Source: Adineta ricciae (Eukaryota; Rotifera; Eurotatoria; Adinetida; Adinetidae). Taken from it: a DNA stretch of 64,000 nucleotides. The stretch is taken from NCBI GenBank assembly GCA_905250025.1, contig CAJNOJ010000140.1:124001-188000 (forward strand), written 5' to 3'. The first letter of the stretch is position 1. Every line of letters starts with the position of its first letter. This document shows positions 55,108 to 64,000 of this stretch, in pieces. The notes under the pieces are model-generated. The model worked only from the letters and a program-made list of their open reading frames with translations, had not been told where the DNA came from and searched no databases. The position numbers and the translations under genes are program-made.

Positions 55108-55595
55108 ACTTCTTGCTGTCGAGTGGGTTTTGTATTATGATGGAAGTTTTTCAGAGAATACTCTGACATATAGACAATAAAATCTATTTTTTCTCTTTCA
55201 TTGAACGTCAAATAGATAGTTCATTATAATTTTTTTGTGTCATATGACTAATTAATAGAATATTCTACTTTAAAATAAAAAGTCTTTTTAATTGCATCTA
55301 CTAATTTCGTCATTCAATATGGAAACTCTTTCGAAATAGATGATGCGATGAGGCATAAATTTTCACTTATCATCTCAATTAGTGGCTCATAGCCGACTAA
55401 TGCTATTCCAAGAGCATTTTTTGCATATAACTAATAAAAATTATCTCTTTGATCCCTATGAACTCTATAGTACCTCGTTCTTGAGAAAAACAAAACAAAA
55501 TCAACGTAGAAGTCATATTTGATACATAAAACAAACTGCTTATTTGTTTTTCTTATTTAAGTTCTACTTGTTCATGAAAGATTCCATCCAATACG
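55108..55595. other. Intergenic
   Basis: AT-rich spacer between two minus-strand genes; nothing supported. Confidence 0.5.
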
Positions 55596-57041
55596 TTAAA
55601 CTTGTTCGATGCCTATCACCTTGATTGGTACCTTCTGAGGATACTCTCCTTCCAACCAAGAAAAGTACAACATCTCATCACCGATCAATATTGGACATTG
55701 AGGACTAATCGATTTTGTATCGGCAAGTTTCAAATCTATGCGCTTGATCACTTTACCCGTATCCATATTAAGCGCAGTAATAAAATAAACATATTTTTGT
55801 TTTTGATAAAACGGTGAGCCTGATACGACGTAAATAACACGACGTTTACGATTCATTGAGATGCAAAATGATATTAAATTGTACGTTTTTATTTCACTTG
55901 CTGTTGCCAACGATGTCGTCCATAAAGTTTTCCCCTGTTTATCAATGGCGAATGCCAAAGGTATGCTGGCCATATAAACCGTTCCATTTTCATCTATAGT
56001 AGGCGCTGTTATCATATCATTGTTGAGGATAGATGCAGGTGCCTTCCATGTCCAACGCGTTTTAATCTCGTGCGTTGAAACATCACTGGATGAAACAAAG
56101 AGTTTCCATGGCAAACTCGAACCATCTTGCCAAGGTCGGACGATAATTTCTTCCTGTGAATCCAAAACAAAGTCTATGCCAGATAAACCCGGTTGTGTGT
56201 CGTTATTGAATATTTTATGTCCATCGTAATCGAACTTCAACAGACGATCATCCCCGCCTATCCATAATATATCTCCCGTTTTCAGGTCACATCGATATTG
56301 TCCTTCCATACCAGCTCCAAAAACATGTCTATCGATCCAAATCATTTCTAGGGTATTTTTATCTAGCACAAGCGGTATCGATTCAAAATCATTGTCGCTC
56401 ACCGCAGTAATCAAACGATTGTGATTCTCTTCTAAAGTCAATGGCGCATTCACATACATAAATAGATCGTAATTTTCAACACACTCTTGTGTAGGATGCG
56501 ATGTTTGAGCATGGGTAACTCGACAGATCTTGGCGGTATAGATCGTATCACCTGACCAAGAGATGGTATAATAGAGAACGCCTTGTCGATCGGACACGAT
56601 ATTGGAAACACCAATAGGATCCATTTCTGGGACTGTTTCGACAAATAAAGTCCATCGAACTTTTCCATTCAGAGTTAAGCAAATAATCCAATCAGCTAAA
56701 AATACCAGATTTACATCTCAGTGAATGAAGATTCCACGATTAGAAACATTCATACCTGGATGACCTCTTATTTGACTCTGAAAGAAATACATATCGCCAT
56801 TGATTCCAGCAGCAAAACCAAATTGAGTGGTGTCTTGCGATGTTAAATTGAATTCATATGTCCATGGAAGTTTAGAATAATTCGTCGGCAGAGACGGTAC
56901 TATACGAAAAGTATTTTGAGGATTACCTTTACCCATAGACCACAGTCCATCCGGTTCGTCATTGTTCACTCGTGTAGCACGAATATCGAGGCACTGATAG
57001 CAAAGACTATAAACTAGCAACCACACGCAATAATATTTCAT
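55596..57041 (-). CDS. Secreted beta-propeller-like (PQQ-type repeat) protein, 2 exons
   Basis: Exons 57041-56756 and 56695-55596 with a 60-nt phase-1 intron give 461 residues. Signal peptide at about 1-22 (MKYYCVWLLVYSLCYQ). Repeating blades of the kind G-x-V-x-W-T and W-x-D-x-x-T-G-x-x-L can be seen: NGKVRWTLF, KTGDILWIGGD, YDGHKIF, ENGTVYMAS, KQGKTLWTTS, DTGKVIKRID. This fits a PQQ-like/quinoprotein-type beta-propeller. No catalytic residues of PQQ dehydrogenases are identified, so an enzyme role is not claimed. Confidence 0.7.
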
Positions 57042-57616
57042 CTCGTACGTTTAGAAAAGAAAGAAATTCATTAAGCACGAAAAGATAGCTTTCTACTTTT
57101 TATCTAGATATTGAAGTATAAATCATCTGCCGATTTTCACACAATTAGATAAGAGCATACTCGTTTAACGAAAAGTATATATACTGAGATAATCTCTACA
57201 TTAAAACAGAGCACTGTGCTTTATCGGTGGTATACATTCAAACAATATCTAATATCGATACAACAGTAGAATTATTTCTCCGCACTGTCGTCAAATTCCA
57301 TACGTGTATTTAATTATTTAAAAAGCACGACAATAATCACTACATGTCTGATACTGATCGATAGTCCACGACAAAATTACACAAACAAGGATATATTAAA
57401 ACTGCTCATTGAACTCTTCAGAAAGATAATTTCATATTGTGCGCTTGTTTTGATCTTAATCGACGTGAGAGAGAGTGAGAAATTGCCATTTCTATTCACC
57501 TTTTATTAACATGCTTATCGATGAGTAGACGCAGTTATTTTACCTGATAAACCACTCGTAATAATGATCATGAACATGGCTGTAGAATATCAGTTTCTCG
57601 TTTCAGAATATAACTG
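57042..57616. other. Divergent intergenic region
   Basis: Promoter space shared by the propeller-like gene (-) and the THI20-like gene (+). AT-rich with no clear motif. Confidence 0.45.
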
Positions 57617-59303
57617 ATGTCGTGCTATCCATCAGATTCTTTGCCAACGATTCTGACGATTGCGGACTCCTATAGTGATAGTAGTAATGGAATACAAATC
57701 GATCTTCAAACTTTTACATCATTATCAACGTTTGGCATGTCTGGTGAGTTCAATAGCTTTCTGTAGCTTCGACTGAGTATTCATTTGTATTTACTATAGT
57801 AACTACTGCATTGATACCAATGGAAAGTTCGAATAATGATGCGATACAATCGGTACCTATCGAATTCATTTCGTCTCAATATTGTGCACTCGTCAATAGA
57901 ACGAAGTTCACAGCTTTAAAAATAGGTATCTACACTCATTTGCCAATATCGAAAAAAGATTCGTTCTTAACGCCGAAAGTTTTAGGTACATTACAGTCGT
58001 TGTCTCTGATTAATTGTATCATACCACTACTTGCTGATATACAAATACCTATTCTTATTTTTGATCCGGTGGTAGTTAGTAATAATCTATCATCAAATAC
58101 TCTTGATATTCTACGAACTCAACTTCTGCCAAAAATCACATTAATAATGCCTACAATTGATGAAGCAGCTGCTCTACTCCAATGTGAAATCGATTCATTT
58201 GAAGGGATGAAAGCAGCTGCCCAAAATCTTCATCACTCAGGTGCAAAATATGTTTTGATTAGAAACAATAGTTTCGCTGATCGTTCATCACAATTCACTG
58301 AAGACGGTAATAGCAAAAACGACTTTATTATGGACGTACTTTTCGACGGCACGAATTTCACTCCTTTCAAAAGTTTTTATTTTTCCGGTGCTAACCGTTG
58401 TAAATACTCTGCAGCTATTACTGCATTCTTAGCTAATGGTATCGATATAAAGCAAGCGATTGAAGATGCTATTGCATACACTAGTAATGTTTCAAAATAC
58501 GTAGAATCGGACAGCGTAGTTGATGATAATACAGCACAGGAAGAAAATCCATACGAAATAGGAACACCGCACGGATCTTTGTCAAAGTCATCATTCGTTC
58601 AACTATTGAAAACACAATGTGCACAAGAATGGGTAAATTAGTGATTCTACGCTTCGATCACGTACTTTTTTTCCTATTGTAGTTCGATTACACTCACCAT
58701 CGGTTTGTACAAGAGCTGGGCCGTGGCACTCTACCACAAGCAAGTTTTCAACATTATCTAATTCAAGATTATATATTTTTAACCCATTTTGCTCGATGTT
58801 ACAGTTTAATCGCATATAAGTCCAATACTATGGATGAGATTATGCTTGCAGCCAAGAACGTCTGCTTTATCGGATACGAAAGTAAACTTCATATTGCATA
58901 CTGCGCTGAATGGGGTATTGACATTACCAAGTTGAACACGATGAAAGAAGCACGCGCTAATTTAGCTTATACACGCTATACTCTTGACGTAGGTATGACT
59001 GGTGGTTTGCTAGATCTCTATATTGCCCTTGCGCCTTGTTTATTGGGTTATGGCGATATTGCACTAAGATTATTTGAAGATTCAACGACTGATCATCAGT
59101 CACCGTATTGGAAATGGATATCAAACTATGCCGCGAATGACTATCAACAGTCTTGTCGCCGAGGCGAACAATTAATTGAACGTTTAGCAATTGAATATGG
59201 CGTCTGGCATGCTCCTTGCCGTATGAAGAAACTTATCGATATATTTAGAACTGGAACACAACTCGAGATTGGCTTTTGGGATATGGGTTTACATATGGAA
59301 TGA
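57617..59303 (+). CDS. THI20-like fusion: HMP/HMP-P kinase (ThiD) plus TenA domain, 3 exons
   Basis: Exons 57617-57743, 57800-58632 and 58683-59303 (introns 56 and 50 nt), 526 residues, near the fungal Thi20 length of about 550. The ThiD part (about 9-270) has LPTILTIADSYSDSSNGIQ, LQTFTSLSTFGMSVTTAL, IFDPVVV and MPTIDEAAALL; it phosphorylates hydroxymethylpyrimidine for thiamine synthesis. The TenA part (about 305-526) has HHRFVQELGRGTLP, YLIQDYIFLTHFAR and LAPCLLGYG with the catalytic-type Cys; TenA releases or salvages the pyrimidine. Oddity: the ThiD anion-hole motif, usually GTGC, reads GANRC, so kinase activity is doubtful while TenA looks intact. Both introns are bdelloid-sized. The ThiD-TenA order is fungal. 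Confidence 0.88.
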
Positions 59304-59499
59304 TAGATTAATTATCCAATTCATAAAAACAATTTAATCTTCTTCGCGATTGTATTTTTGAGATAGTTTTCCGAGATCTTTTATTGCGTAACTTACAATA
59401 AAAGTCATATTTTCAACTGAATTTTATTTCTTCGTTACGCGACTGCTCATCAATGATTAATCTAATGCAAATTGAGAATACTTTTCAAAAAACTGAAAG

Positions 59500-60453
59500 T
59501 TATATTAACGTATTTTTCCTGAACGAAGTTACACGTGCAATTTTTCGACAAAAAGCACGCCGAAATAATGGACTGGTTAACATATTCACAGGAAATGATT
59601 TGGCAAAATTCACATAAAAAACAGTAAGTGAAAGTTTATTCAAAGTCATTTCAATTGTACGTCTCCCACTATCTTTCACTATATTGTACGTCCATGTCTC
59701 ATACAATAGAAATCCGCAACGAAAAGACGTTAATAATACTCCTAATCCCACTTGTACCAGGATGATCATGATTAAATGTCGATCTATATTACGATGCATT
59801 CGCGATTTCCGTTTATTATAAAATAATTCCAAACGGTATCTTATTGATCGAATTCGTTTGAGAGTAGTCATAGTACAGCTGAACATGATTGTATATATGA
59901 TGAATGGACTACTAAAGAATATCAAAATAGAAAAAAATTTCACATAGAGACCACGCTGAGGTATACAATGATACTCTTGATTGGACGCTTTATGTTTTGA
60001 ATTTAGTTCAAAGAAGAAAAATATGTGAGAGTAAGATATTAATGTAAATAATAAACTGAACATCGCTATAGGCCGAGCAATGTGTACTTGACTAAAACCA
60101 CGCCATTTTCGTGAGCTCGATGTTGACAAACACCGATCAATAGATGCAAGCACGAGAAAGAGAGTTGATAAAGACGGCAAAACTATCACTAAATACATTC
60201 GACATTTACAAAACAAGATAGAGCGACTAGATAGTAAATATTTATAATGATCATTTATTAAACGCGTTATACCACCAAAAAGTAGATAAATAAGATCAAA
60301 TATAGTCGAACATAAAAGATAAAATGAACATGAACTATATCGTAATTGTTTCGATGTTAGTACTGACAGATTACAAAGACTACCGATCGTACCACAGAAA
60401 ATAGTTAATATCGGAATGTAAAATGTTATCCAGATGGTAATTTCATGGAGCAT
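59500..60453 (-). CDS. Rhodopsin-like GPCR (orphan), tandem cluster member 1
   Basis: A 317-residue single-exon seven-helix protein. TM1 has GTIGSLCNLSVL; a Cys before TM3 (LFCKCRMY) and one in ECL2 (YHCIPQ) can pair; TM3 ends in ASIDRCLST, a DRC variant of DRY. Basic ICL3 (RLELFYNKRKSRMHR). TM7 reads FYVNFAKSFPVN. Resembles peptide-type receptor layouts of invertebrates, ligand unknown. Three GPCRs follow one another on this strand from here to 63146. Confidence 0.85.
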   Translation of the reverse strand: MLHEITIWITFYIPILTIFCGTIGSLCNLSVLTSKQLRYSSCSFYLLCSTIFDLIYLLFGGITRLINDHYKYLLSSRSILFCKCRMYLVIVLPSLSTLFLVLASIDRCLSTSSSRKWRGFSQVHIARPIAMFSLLFTLISYSHIFFFFELNSKHKASNQEYHCIPQRGLYVKFFSILIFFSSPFIIYTIMFSCTMTTLKRIRSIRYRLELFYNKRKSRMHRNIDRHLIMIILVQVGLGVLLTSFRCGFLLYETWTYNIVKDSGRRTIEMTLNKLSLTVFYVNFAKSFPVNMLTSPLFRRAFCRKIARVTSFRKNTLI

Positions 60454-60880
60454 TTTGCAAGTGTATTCTTCTGGAGCGCAAAATTAATGATTAAAAAATA
60501 GAAAGAATTCTCAAATAGAATATATTCATCAATCTTCCAAGTACGTCAGAGAATACTTACAAAATTAGAGAACACAAACGCCCCGAAGATTACTATTTGT
60601 CTCACATTTCAATGCTCTCTTTACGATTGTGCGACATATAATTCTCTACGGATTATGAGCATAACACATCACAAGTGAAATTTCACTTTGTTGCTCAGAG
60701 AGTATCAGCGTACTTTACTGTAATCGTCATACAAAATCCACAACATCTGGAAGTTTCGAGAAACAACCCGGACTGTAATCGTGTTAATTATACGCGTGTC
60801 AAGGTTATATGCATGACTGAACGTTCCACTAATTAATTCGGAAAAAGGAAAGTTCGGATTTTTCTTTCTATATTTATTAA
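60454..60880. other. Intergenic
   Basis: Spacer between tandem GPCR genes; nothing supported. Confidence 0.5.
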
Positions 60881-61912
60881 TCAAGTAAGAGATACAACAT
60901 GTAATTCTACACGATCTTTTTCAAAAATTTCTGCTCTATTTTCATCTTCACGTGCGATCACGATCGTTTTTCCCAATATTTTGTAAACCATTCGTTTTAC
61001 TTCATTGCGAAAAGCTTTCGATACGATAATAAATATAACAAAGCTACAACAAAATGGTACATGATGCAAAAACAAAAGGAAGTTTTCAATAAAACTCTCT
61101 ATTGTTGATCTCAATGCCGTCCGTATTTGAGATTTGGTTGCTGCATCGTATACATAATATACATTTATGAAAATACTAAAACTGATATAAACAAGATCAT
61201 GAGCGAATAAACATCGAAGTAATTGAAAGTCTTTTTTAGTCATTGTTCGAAGTTGTTTGCGTAATTGCTGAGTTGGTATCACGCGAATATGGCGAACATT
61301 TTTAAATGCGAACATCGACAATACGATCATTGTCAAACAAACCGCTCCGTTAATAACCAATGAGGAATAAGAGACAAAATTCAGATAATTCGCGTCAAAA
61401 TAACACAAGTAAAAGCCGGGATATAATCGAATGATGTTTCCTTTGATAAGAACGTGGACGAAGAAAATTGACCAAACACCTGTATTCAAACCAATAGAAA
61501 AATATGCCAAACGTCGAGAACTATACAGACGCGTGCTTGTATCTTGGGACGAAATTAGTAAGCGATCAATTGATGCGAGAATGAGAATTGTAGGGAAAAA
61601 TGTGGAAAACGTAAATCCGACGTAGATATATAATTTACATAATAGTACACTAGAATTCTGCGCATTGATACCAAAACCAGTGATGAACACGGTTGAAATC
61701 ATATTAGAGTTAATATAACATGTGTTGGTGAGCAAACAAACAAGAAAATAGAATACACAAACATTCTTTTTCCAAGACTTTTTAAGAAAGATTACAGCGG
61801 TTAGGACGTTTCCAATGTTACCCACTATACAAAGTATAGGAACAATGTAACGGTAGATAAAGGTAGTGGTATTCTTGAGACTTGTTATGTAGTATTTTTC
61901 CGATGCACTCAT
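60881..61912 (-). CDS. Rhodopsin-like GPCR (orphan), tandem cluster member 2
   Basis: A 343-residue single-exon receptor starting MSASEKYYITS, with N-glycosylation NTT before TM1. The ATG at 61912 is preferred; an upstream ATG at 61957 is followed by a TTACAG acceptor-like site that may mark a 5'UTR intron. TM1 has GNIGNVLTAV with the conserved Asn; TM3 ends ASIDRLLISS, a DRL variant; Cys in LLCKLY and FYLCYF. TM7 ends in FVIFIIVSKAFR. C-tail acidic/basic of about 35 residues. Ligand unknown. Confidence 0.83.
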   Translation of the reverse strand: MSASEKYYITSLKNTTTFIYRYIVPILCIVGNIGNVLTAVIFLKKSWKKNVCVFYFLVCLLTNTCYINSNMISTVFITGFGINAQNSSVLLCKLYIYVGFTFSTFFPTILILASIDRLLISSQDTSTRLYSSRRLAYFSIGLNTGVWSIFFVHVLIKGNIIRLYPGFYLCYFDANYLNFVSYSSLVINGAVCLTMIVLSMFAFKNVRHIRVIPTQQLRKQLRTMTKKDFQLLRCLFAHDLVYISFSIFINVYYVYDAATKSQIRTALRSTIESFIENFLLFLHHVPFCCSFVIFIIVSKAFRNEVKRMVYKILGKTIVIAREDENRAEIFEKDRVELHVVSLT

Positions 61913-62147
61913 CTTGGAGAAAAGCGAGCAAATGATGAAAAAATCCTGTAAGAACATTTTAAACTTATTTAAAAGAAACAAAAAGAATCATCGCACTAGT
62001 TGTACAGCTTTTGACAAAAATGTCGAAAACAGAAAAGTATTTTTGTCTACTGTGCTCTTGACATTCAATTGTGGATTACATATCAGTGAGAATTCTGATA
62101 GGAAACTGAGTGGAAGAATTCGATATTATTTGCTCTCCAAATGGACT

Positions 62148-63146
62148 TTAATATTGTCTCAAACGGACATAAACGATTGTACGTTGATAGATTTTGCAGA
62201 GTTCTTCGGTGAATGTCGGCGATGGAAGGATGAAAAGAAAAAGAGACGTTGGCAATGGTATCAAGTAGATAAAATATGCAATTAAATAGATTGCGTTTTG
62301 CCAGGATTGTGTAATGCAATTAAGACGAAAGTTAACGACAAGATAAGGAATCGTTAAGATGGTGAGAACGTAAGGAATGGCGATGTTGCCTTTGTAAGTG
62401 TTTAAAACATCTTTGAGACTAGACCAAAATCTTCGATTTTGTTTCGAATCTAGTTTATCTTTAGTAAGAATCATGATCATGACGATCGGTGAAGTCAAAT
62501 TGAGAATGAAAGGTAAGATGAGATGCATGGTATTGATTATCGTAACAAACCTAGTGAGTGAATAATTCTGATGATCCGAACTACACCAAGAACGAGTTGG
62601 TTTGTACGGGTCACGAAGTAATTGATATTGAAATGGTATATAAAGATTGACAATCAGATGATAGATAATTAATACGGGAATCACTAAACTGGCTGTATGT
62701 CGACTGCTTTCTTTATCGAAATGTAAATGTTTATGTGCGACAACGGTTTGCTCGATAAATACACATGCTGTTAACGAATAATATAGAACTGGAATGACAG
62801 ATATGAGATACTCGAGAAGAAAACAATCAAGAATTCCGCTGCTTTGTCTGCTGATGATAAGAAATAATCGAAGAGCAAATACGATTGTTCCACATTGTCC
62901 AACAATTGTCACCCATAATCGATAGATCCGGTTTCCTCGTCCTTTCGATGCTTGACAAAATGTAGCGATCGATAAAATGTTACATATCGTTCCAAAAGCA
63001 AGCATAACAGCGATACCGCCAAACGCAATCTCTTTGGATAGAAAAGGCATATCTAAGAAAGTCTCCATCGAAATACCAGAATACAGCGTAGTAAACTGAC
63101 AGATTGATCCATAGAAACACGATGGACACTGTGCTGTTGAATTCAT
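62148..63146 (-). CDS. GPCR-like seven-helix protein with Cys-rich N-terminus, cluster member 3
   Basis: A 332-residue single-exon membrane protein. The N-terminus CPSCFYGSICQF looks like the last part of an EGF-type unit, followed by TM1 (AVMLAFGTICNILSIATF). Where DRY is expected the sequence reads FIEQTVVAHK, so the G-protein motif is much altered. TM6-TM7 hold NIAIPYVLTILTIPY and LPTSLFLFILPS. Probably an atypical or adhesion-derived receptor. It could be the 3' part of a larger gene, but an ATG at 63146 fits and no upstream exon was seen. Confidence 0.7.
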   Translation of the reverse strand: MNSTAQCPSCFYGSICQFTTLYSGISMETFLDMPFLSKEIAFGGIAVMLAFGTICNILSIATFCQASKGRGNRIYRLWVTIVGQCGTIVFALRLFLIISRQSSGILDCFLLEYLISVIPVLYYSLTACVFIEQTVVAHKHLHFDKESSRHTASLVIPVLIIYHLIVNLYIPFQYQLLRDPYKPTRSWCSSDHQNYSLTRFVTIINTMHLILPFILNLTSPIVMIMILTKDKLDSKQNRRFWSSLKDVLNTYKGNIAIPYVLTILTIPYLVVNFRLNCITQSWQNAIYLIAYFIYLIPLPTSLFLFILPSPTFTEELCKIYQRTIVYVRLRQY

Positions 63147-64000
63147 TCTGTACTAATTAATTATCTGTTAAATAAGAAAAAAGCATTAGAATTAGTATGG
63201 TTTTAACCGAAAATAGATCTATCCGTTCGGTAGGCTAAGGCGTCAGAGACGTTGCCATATGGAAAAAAAAACATTCTTACAGTATTCAATTTCATCTATT
63301 TACTTTACTCTGATGGAAAGAAGAAAACGAAAACTTTCATGCATCAAATTATATACTTTTTTATGGATGAAAACATCGATGTTTTTCTTTACTTGTTGTT
63401 CTGACTAATGTTTTAAAGCTTTTTCTCTCATTCAAAATGATACTTTCATTGCTCTAGTGCGTATTTGTGACCTGGAGGTAACACGTGCTCATCTCTGCAC
63501 ATCGAAATACATTGAGAAAGGTTATGCACTTTCCTGTGAAAGAGAGTTCGCAAATCGAGATGATTAGTATTATTTAACTTGATGAGTTAATCGCTGGAAT
63601 GTAGAAATTTCGTTTTCTTCAACCAGAAGCTAAATAAAGAAATTTTTTATGATGACCATAAAGGTATCGTTCTGAAAAGAAAAAGAATTCGAACGTGGGT
63701 GCGTGTGTGCATTTTTATAGATGCAATACAGTTACTCATTCTACAAATATTGTATTCAGATAGTCAGGATTTGTATATTGTCTGGCTGATATAGATTGTG
63801 TGGGGAAAAGAGTATTATTTCAATCGGATCATGGTATGCGTTTATTTATCGTGTTAGAGTGTCGTTCTATTTCTTGAAATAGATTTGATAATTATATTTT
63901 AAGCATTTTTAAAACGAGAAAGAGGAAAGTTCGGTCCAGGACACGTGCGACCAACATTGAATTGATCATGAGTGTAGATATTGATACCTCGATAACGGCG
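63147..64000. other. Right-edge intergenic, no gene seen
   Basis: AT-rich sequence with no supported gene up to the window end. Confidence 0.45.

Noticed and set aside
1-64000. CRISPR arrays, bacterial operons, ribosome-binding sites
   Set aside because: Spliced genes and eukaryotic promoters throughout; no regularly spaced short direct repeats with unique spacers. Frames beginning with GTG or TTG were moved to the next plausible ATG.
1-64000. Retrotransposon or viral insertion
   Set aside because: No reverse transcriptase, integrase, gag or capsid motif was seen in any long frame.

Overview
The window is nuclear DNA of a small invertebrate, most likely a bdelloid rotifer (Adineta/Rotaria type). 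The reasons are AT-rich DNA, dense genes on both strands, GT-AG introns of about 45-76 nt, families known to be expanded in bdelloids (rhodopsin-like GPCRs, DEG/ENaC channels, ADP-ribosyltransferases with kinesin-light-chain-type TPRs), and several genes of bacterial, fungal or plant type next to ordinary metazoan genes. The species call is inference; no rRNA, tRNA or mitochondrial marker is present.

Layout. 1-9.3 kb: a 5'-truncated ADP-ribosylglycohydrolase, a small secreted Cys-rich peptide, a ChaC-type gamma-glutamylcyclotransferase (-), an ADP-ribosyltransferase/TPR protein, and a DEG/ENaC channel (-). 10.3-17.9 kb: a Ly6/uPAR-like GPI protein, a complete 18-exon phospholipase D (-), and a CREST/alkaline-ceramidase-like membrane enzyme (-). 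18.0-21.6 kb: a non-coding repeat-rich block with inverted ends, probably a non-autonomous mobile element. 22-27.6 kb: a second DEG/ENaC channel (-) and a transglutaminase-like protein that shares its N-terminal domain with the ADP-ribosyltransferase. 27.8-30.1 kb: a convergent short-chain dehydrogenase and BAHD-type acyltransferase. 30.8-37.1 kb: a GPCR, a 10-exon histidine acid phosphatase, a metallophosphoesterase and a bacterial-type molybdenum-cofactor-carrier protein. 38.7-46.8 kb: small unknown genes, a YscW/YbaY-like protein, a 6-exon purple acid phosphatase (TRAP type), a decayed FAD monooxygenase pseudogene and a VWA protein. 48.6-63.1 kb: five GPCRs, three of them in tandem, with a GH78 alpha-L-rhamnosidase, a secreted propeller-like protein and a fungal-type ThiD-TenA (THI20-like) thiamine gene between them.

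How the genes relate. An ADP-ribosyltransferase and an ADP-ribosyl hydrolase, a possible writer and eraser, lie within 8 kb. An N-terminal module of about 120 residues is joined to two unrelated effectors (ART+TPR and transglutaminase), and each of those genes has a DEG/ENaC channel as neighbour. Several candidate acquired genes (BAHD, GH78, THI20-like, Mo-carrier, YscW-like, decayed FAD monooxygenase) are scattered among native genes.

Splice sites were read by eye from GT/AG, reading phase and family motifs. For the phospholipase D, both channels, both spliced phosphatases, the propeller protein and THI20-like genes, the summed exon lengths are exact multiples of three, which supports the models.
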